A stretch of DNA of 64,000 nucleotides, taken from Acanthopleura granulata. Lineage: Eukaryota; Mollusca; Polyplacophora; Chitonida; Chitonidae. The position numbers were made by a program, and so were the translations under genes. The DNA lies in contig JABBOT010000080.1 of NCBI GenBank assembly GCA_016165875.1, positions 13,126,337-13,190,336 of the forward strand. Reading direction: 5' to 3'. The number at the start of each line of letters is the position of its first letter. Positions within the stretch are counted from its first letter, which is position 1. Below are positions 59,656 to 64,000 of this stretch, in pieces. The notes beneath the pieces were generated by a model. That model saw only the letters and a list, made by a program, of their open reading frames with translations. It did no database searches and was not told the DNA's origin.

Positions 59656-60354
59656 CAAACGGTTTTGCACGTGCAGTTTTAAATTTGATGGGTATGTACG
59701 TGACCTTGTGGCACACCTGTATGTATTTGTCACAGCTAGTAGCCAGATTCCAAATGTGTGCTCCATCACACCTACATGTATATGGAAATGTATTTTGTTG
59801 GAGGTATATCAGGTTCATGCTGTCTCTTTTTGTACTTGAGATTAAAAATCTGCAATGGTTTAAAATGAAAAGATTTGCTTATGAAAATTTCAATTTGACT
59901 GACAAATACAATTAACAGCCCCAGAATAAAATGTGAAGCAGTACGATTTACTTTTGTCTCGGTCTTCTGTTACCTTGTTGGTGTGTGTTATTCATTAATT
60001 AAGACGTAAAGGAGTATAATTAGTACGACATTGCTTGCTTAACTTATGTTCCTCCACTACAGAATTCTGTGTTGTAATTAAAGTATTGTGATGAGATCAG
60101 TTTTTGTTGATAGTTAAAATAACAGGCCATTCAGAAATACATTTAATATAACCTATTCTTGATATTTTTGGAACCATCCTACTCTTTGGCACAGTTCTCT
60201 CAGCAATTAATGTATAAAATGTGTAATAGGAGATAAGAGATCTTGCTTTGCATCAGGTTTTGTATTCTATGTATGTAAAACATATTGTGATCGTAAAATG
60301 TAATATAATTTATTTAGTTTATTATATGTTAAACTATTATCTGACTTGTTGTAG

Positions 60355-60392
60355 ATATGGGCTGAAACAGTGGAAAAGTGTTGTAGACCACA
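60355..60392 (+). other. ANKRD27: ANKRD27 5'UTR part of the first coding exon
   Basis: The acceptor TTGTTGTAG ends at 60354, implying a non-coding exon upstream. The segment has a two-codon upstream ORF, ATGGGCTGA, at 60357-60365. Confidence 0.6.
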
Positions 60393-60494
60393 ATGTCCAG
60401 ATATGATGAAGATCTACTGGAAAACCCATTTTACCAGGGCCTTCAAAATGACCACAAAGAGCTGTTTGTGACTGCTACAGCCAACAGATGGATT
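60393..60494 (+). CDS. ANKRD27: ANKRD27 coding exon 1: start codon and DEDLLENPFY motif
   Basis: The ATG at 60393 is preceded by ACCACA (A at -3). It encodes 34 residues ending TANRWI, and the donor is ATT|GTAAGT. The exact family N-terminus and the strong donor support both ends. Confidence 0.9.
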
Positions 60495-63400
60495 GTAAGT
60501 AAAATAGGGAGCAAGAAGAAACTTGGAATATATATATATTTTATGTATCATTGTAAAAGTATCAAAATCCTGTAGCATATCAAAGATAGTAGGGAAGTTT
60601 CGAGCCCAAACTCTTTATCGCTGGAGATAAAAGAAGTCTTATTGTACCATGTGACCAGGCTGAAATGTTAAGCAACTAGTTTTGATTGCATTTACTATAT
60701 CATAGGCGTTACTTTTAGACTAACGATAAAGGAAATTAAAGAGCTGAACGTTTGTGAACTTGAGAAAGTCCTGAAGGAATGATGTTTCATTTGTACCTCT
60801 GGAACAGGGCATCAGGGGTGATCTGTAAATCAATGCCAACAAAGGTTGCCAGAGAAAAATATGTGGTAAGGCATCGTAGTTTGCGACCCCAAATGTCTGA
60901 AATGCAATTCATTTTTCGGTGTTGTGATCAAAGATGCAAATTGTGTATTTTGTACAAAAATTTGTTATCCAAAATTTTCTGGTCTCGGTAGGTCCACATC
61001 ACACACAAATAGTGCAAGAAGGGAGGTAGTTCCATATGAATGCTGTATCTCTGCCCTGGTATCCTTCGCTGATATTTTCCTAGGACAAAATGAAATAGTT
61101 CAAATTCATTCTCATTATAGCTGGAACCGGACTAATTAGTGTATTCAAAAGTATTTCCTTGGGATAATATTGCAGTAGCGGTGTAATCAGAGCACTACCT
61201 GGTGGACAGTGGAGATTTGAACATGTCGTGGGTCAAGCTAAATCAGCCACTTGCAAGAGTTTGTGGTGTGGACGAGAAGTTGTAGAATCGTATGCTTTGG
61301 GGTTCACATGTGCAATATTCACACAGAAAAACAATGTTTTCAAAACAAGACAGTCTGGCAGTGCCTCATACACTCAACAAGATATTATAATATATCAGAC
61401 AAACAGTAAAAGCCAAGTTCAGAGATTGACGAATGGCTTATTCTGTTTAATATTTAGTTGTCAGGTATCTGGGCGATAATTTATGTACTTGCCCAGTTGG
61501 GGAGTGATGTTTTCTATTTACTCACCAAGCGGTTCATAGATATACAGAAAAAAACAAAAACATCGAAGGCTTTGTAGACAAGCCAGTGAAACTGGTGCAC
61601 CTTTTTACCAACATTTCCAAGCTCTGTAACCCCAGTAACATTGGTATTTGAATTCTCATCAAGGTGTTGGAATGTGAACTAGGCCTACAGACCACTGAGT
61701 AGAGATCACGGGTGAAACAACATCAACAGTATGTACGAGGCAAGGAAGACTTTTTATAGGTCATGGTTTGACGAAACAAAATGAAGACACAAGTCAAGGT
61801 GCAATCAGAGACATTGGCCATGCAACCAAATAAATTGTCAAAGGAAACCATTCATAGATCAACCCACAAGGTCTGATTATTTCTTAGTTTGCTCACTGCA
61901 TGTGGCCAGCTGCTCTATGGCTTTTAAACCTCAGTTGCCTGTCACAGTTGTGACAGTGGATGTGCGGTGACAACAAACTGGGTGTAAAGACAGCTAAATC
62001 CTCTAAATTACTCTGCAAACTTTTATGGGCACAAGGAATTTTTCTGGAATTTATCTCATTAGTTGTGCCACCTACACGAATGCATCAGTTACACGTACGC
62101 AAATAAGGTAAGCACCGCCTTTGTTTGAACTTTCATTTTCAACTATGTCAAAAACATTTGTCCAGTGACAACACCAACAAGTGAAGCTAAAAGCATGATC
62201 TTGTCTTTAACTGATATTGTTGATGTTAGTCTGCAGCTGAAATGACTGAATTGAAATCACAGGAATATAGTGCTATATTAACTGTTACTCACATTTTTTG
62301 ACCTTTTGTTTAAATATAGACATAAAATCATAGATTATGCTTTACTTTTGTCTGTAATTAGACACATAATGAAATTACTGTCCCTATATGGTGCAGATGA
62401 TTTTATGCTAATATAGTGTCAGTGTGCTTTAAATTTATTTGATGAAATTGCTAAACACTTTTCAGAAATGTTAATCAGTTTTTTTTGGGGGGGGGATTAC
62501 CAGATTTGCCATACAATTTTTTAAAGTTATTTTGTGCCTTGGGTCGCCTAACATTTTTGTCGAGTCACATGATGCAGTAGGACTTTTTTTTTTAGCCCCA
62601 GCGACATAGAAGTTCGAACTTGAAACTCCCCTACTGTAACTCATTCCTACAACTGTTTCCATTTGTTAACATGTCGTCCCGCACTATGGCTGTGTTATTA
62701 CATTCCCAGGGTTCAATAAAATGTACATATATTTTAATAGAATGTTCAGAAGTTTGAAAGGAAAGGAAATGTACATGCCCGCTTTAGACACAACGCAATG
62801 CCTACGGACATTACATAATGTACCTGCAACCTAAACATATTTAAATTTAGAATGATTTACTTTTTTTGCCCTGGAATTATTTGTTCGTGGGACAAATCAT
62901 TGTGTGATGACATTTGGATTGAAAAAGCTTAACATTGTGCATATTTGTTGGATGATTTCGATGTGATTTTCAGATTTGCACACCTCGGTACAGCTCTGTA
63001 CACAAGAAGACCTGCACATTGATTGACTTCCAGGATCATATTCTGGTCCCAGTTCCAGACTCTGACACAGAATTCAAGTCGGCCAGTGATAAGGTGAACA
63101 CAACACTGTAGACTCCTCACAGATTTAACTAGGATTCAGAATTAAGAATAACCGCTTAGAGCTAGGATGCAGGTGACAATAAGCAGTCAGGGGCGCCTGT
63201 TTTGCCATTTTTGCAAAGTTGATAGTTTGGATTAAGTATATATCCCCTCCACCAAAATAAGTTGTACATGTATGTCTGTACATTGCCAAAGATGTGTAAT
63301 TTACATAAACTGAGCAGACCAGCTCAGTGGCCTGTTGGTTACAGCAAAGACTTTAGAAAATGGTACTTTTTGCTGCCTCGTTCGGTGCGCAACACTGAGC

Positions 63401-63746
63401 AGATAGAGCAGGAAAACAGGACTGGTCACCCAGGTGTCAGTATAATGTGACTGGCTGGGTGTCATGTCTGGTGTCTTTGGCATGATGTTCCAGTGGCAGC
63501 AGTACTTTGGTATATAACTGAAAAATTGTTGAAAGCATGTATGTCATAAAAGCCGAGCATACAGACATGTATAAACTGAAAACATCTTTATGTAAAAAGT
63601 GAAAAAGAAAACAAACAAAACTAAGAATAATACATTGCTAAGATCTGAAGAGAATTTTATTACACCCTGATCATTTATGTTTGTAGAAGATCAGCATTGG
63701 AGATAATGCCATCAAAACTGGACAAGGATTCCAGCTGGAACAATCT
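60393..63746 (+). CDS. ANKRD27: Ankyrin repeat domain protein 27 (VARP), N-terminal part only
   Basis: CDS joins 60393-60494, 62974-63093 and 63687-63746, continuing past the window end. It encodes 94 residues starting MSRYDEDLLENPFYQGLQ. Human ANKRD27 starts MALYDEDLLKNPFYLALQ, and the following DHILVPVPD parallels SYILIPVEE, which together make the identification firm despite the short length. Family knowledge: VARP (about 1,050 residues in human) has this N-terminal region, a VPS9 Rab21-GEF domain and two ankyrin blocks, binds Rab32/38, VAMP7 and retromer, and acts in endosome and lysosome-related-organelle traffic. The VPS9 and ankyrin exons are not in this window. All three exons are phase 0. 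A divergent neighbour encodes a lysosomal membrane protein. Confidence 0.87.
60495..62973 (+). other. ANKRD27: ANKRD27 intron 1
   Basis: GT-AG intron of 2,479 bp. Frames at 60779-61139 and 61228-61479 have no family match and do not keep phase with the flanking exons. A T-rich/G-run tract lies near 62.48-62.60 kb. Confidence 0.8.
62974..63093 (+). CDS. ANKRD27: ANKRD27 coding exon 2: ICTPRYSSV to DHILVPVPD
   Basis: Acceptor GATTTTCAG, donor AAG|GTGAAC, 40 codons in phase 0. DHILVPVPD aligns with SYILIPVEE of human VARP. The opposite-strand frame here is a shadow. Confidence 0.85.
63318..63565 (+). mobile_element. tRNA-derived SINE, family 2, in an ANKRD27 intron
   Basis: Head CCAGCTCAGTGGCCTGTTGG resembles an A box. 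The body has AGGAAAACAGGACTGG, GTCATGTCTGGTGTCTTTGG and GATGTTCCAGTGGCAGCAGT, collinear with the 36.2-kb copy. Confidence 0.75.
63687..63746 (+). CDS. ANKRD27: ANKRD27 coding exon 3 (probable): KISIGDNAIKTGQGF
   Basis: Acceptor TTTGTAG, 20 codons in phase 0, donor TCT|GTAATT. The peptide resembles human IQGNRIKLGAGF. The donor is weak and the next exon lies outside the window, so the right edge is less sure than the left. Confidence 0.68.
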
Positions 63747-64000
63747 GTAATTATGACACTTTCTTTTACAGTATTTTATGACATGATTATTGACATAAAT
63801 TATATGTCCAGTGACAAAAATTAAATTAAAATAAAATTTTTCAGCCATGACTGAACTGTGCAAAACCATGTTGCAGCCTCTGTATAATTGTACATGCACA
63901 CAAATCAAGTAATTATACTCCGGAATAAACCTTGACTGTGTCGACCACCGAGCAGTTTGTCACTGTGAGACACATGACTTATTTGACATAATTATTACAT

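Larger units (their letters stand above)
56052..60354. promoter_or_regulatory. Divergent intergenic interval between SCARB2-like and ANKRD27
   Basis: Both genes point outwards and both first coding exons have an upstream acceptor, so both non-coding first exons and both promoters should lie here. I cannot place either start site. Contents seen: SINE fragment (56.5 kb), perfect hairpin (57.7 kb), diverged direct repeats (57.8 and 58.7-58.9 kb), a 65-bp tandem array (59.4 kb) and CACGTG at 56886-56891 and 59668-59673. Confidence 0.5.

Noticed and set aside
60779..61139. Extra ANKRD27 exons in intron 1
   Set aside because: The frames lack matching acceptor and donor phases, and human VARP has no sequence between the two flanking exon peptides that they could encode.

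Overview
This window looks like nuclear DNA of a lophotrochozoan animal, most probably a marine mollusc. It is AT-rich, its genes are split into short exons by GT-AG introns, and it is strewn with tRNA-derived SINEs of a type common in molluscan genomes. There is no bacterial operon structure, CRISPR array or rRNA. Only two genes can be supported, both in the right-hand third. The species call rests on repeat style and gene structure and remains inference.

Region 1-44,300 shows no recognisable gene. Open frames there are short, unconserved and not joined by convincing splice sites. What is visible is repeat content: a tRNA-derived SINE family (called family 1 here) in many copies, a second SINE family at 36.2 kb, a third dispersed family at 12.5, 16.7, 19.6, 21.2, 32.6 and 37.5 kb, a perfect 136-bp tandem duplication at 11.6 kb, microsatellites at 20.0 and 37.3 kb, a foldback MITE at 38.8 kb, and degenerate minisatellites at 39.5, 42.4 and 43.2 kb.

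Region 44,300-56,051 (minus strand) holds a complete CD36-family gene best matched to SCARB2/LIMP-2. I could assemble 13 coding exons with consistent phases and GT-AG sites into a 500-residue protein. It has an N-terminal and a C-terminal membrane segment, ten N-glycosylation sequons, four luminal cysteines spaced as in LIMP-2, and a cytosolic tail with an acidic di-isoleucine signal. The locus is rich in minisatellites: one in the 3'UTR, one in the last intron, and, most strikingly, arrays on both sides of coding exon 8 that are built from the exon's own edges, copying its splice acceptor and splice donor.

Region 56,052-60,354 is the gap between two divergent genes. It contains a SINE fragment, a perfect 10-bp hairpin, direct repeats, a four-copy 65-bp tandem repeat and two CACGTG hexamers. 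Region 60,355-64,000 (plus strand) starts a gene recognised as ANKRD27 (VARP) from its N-terminal sequence. Three coding exons are in the window and the VPS9 and ankyrin parts lie beyond it. A lysosomal membrane protein and an endosomal/lysosomal trafficking regulator thus sit head to head, a linkage that may or may not be functional.
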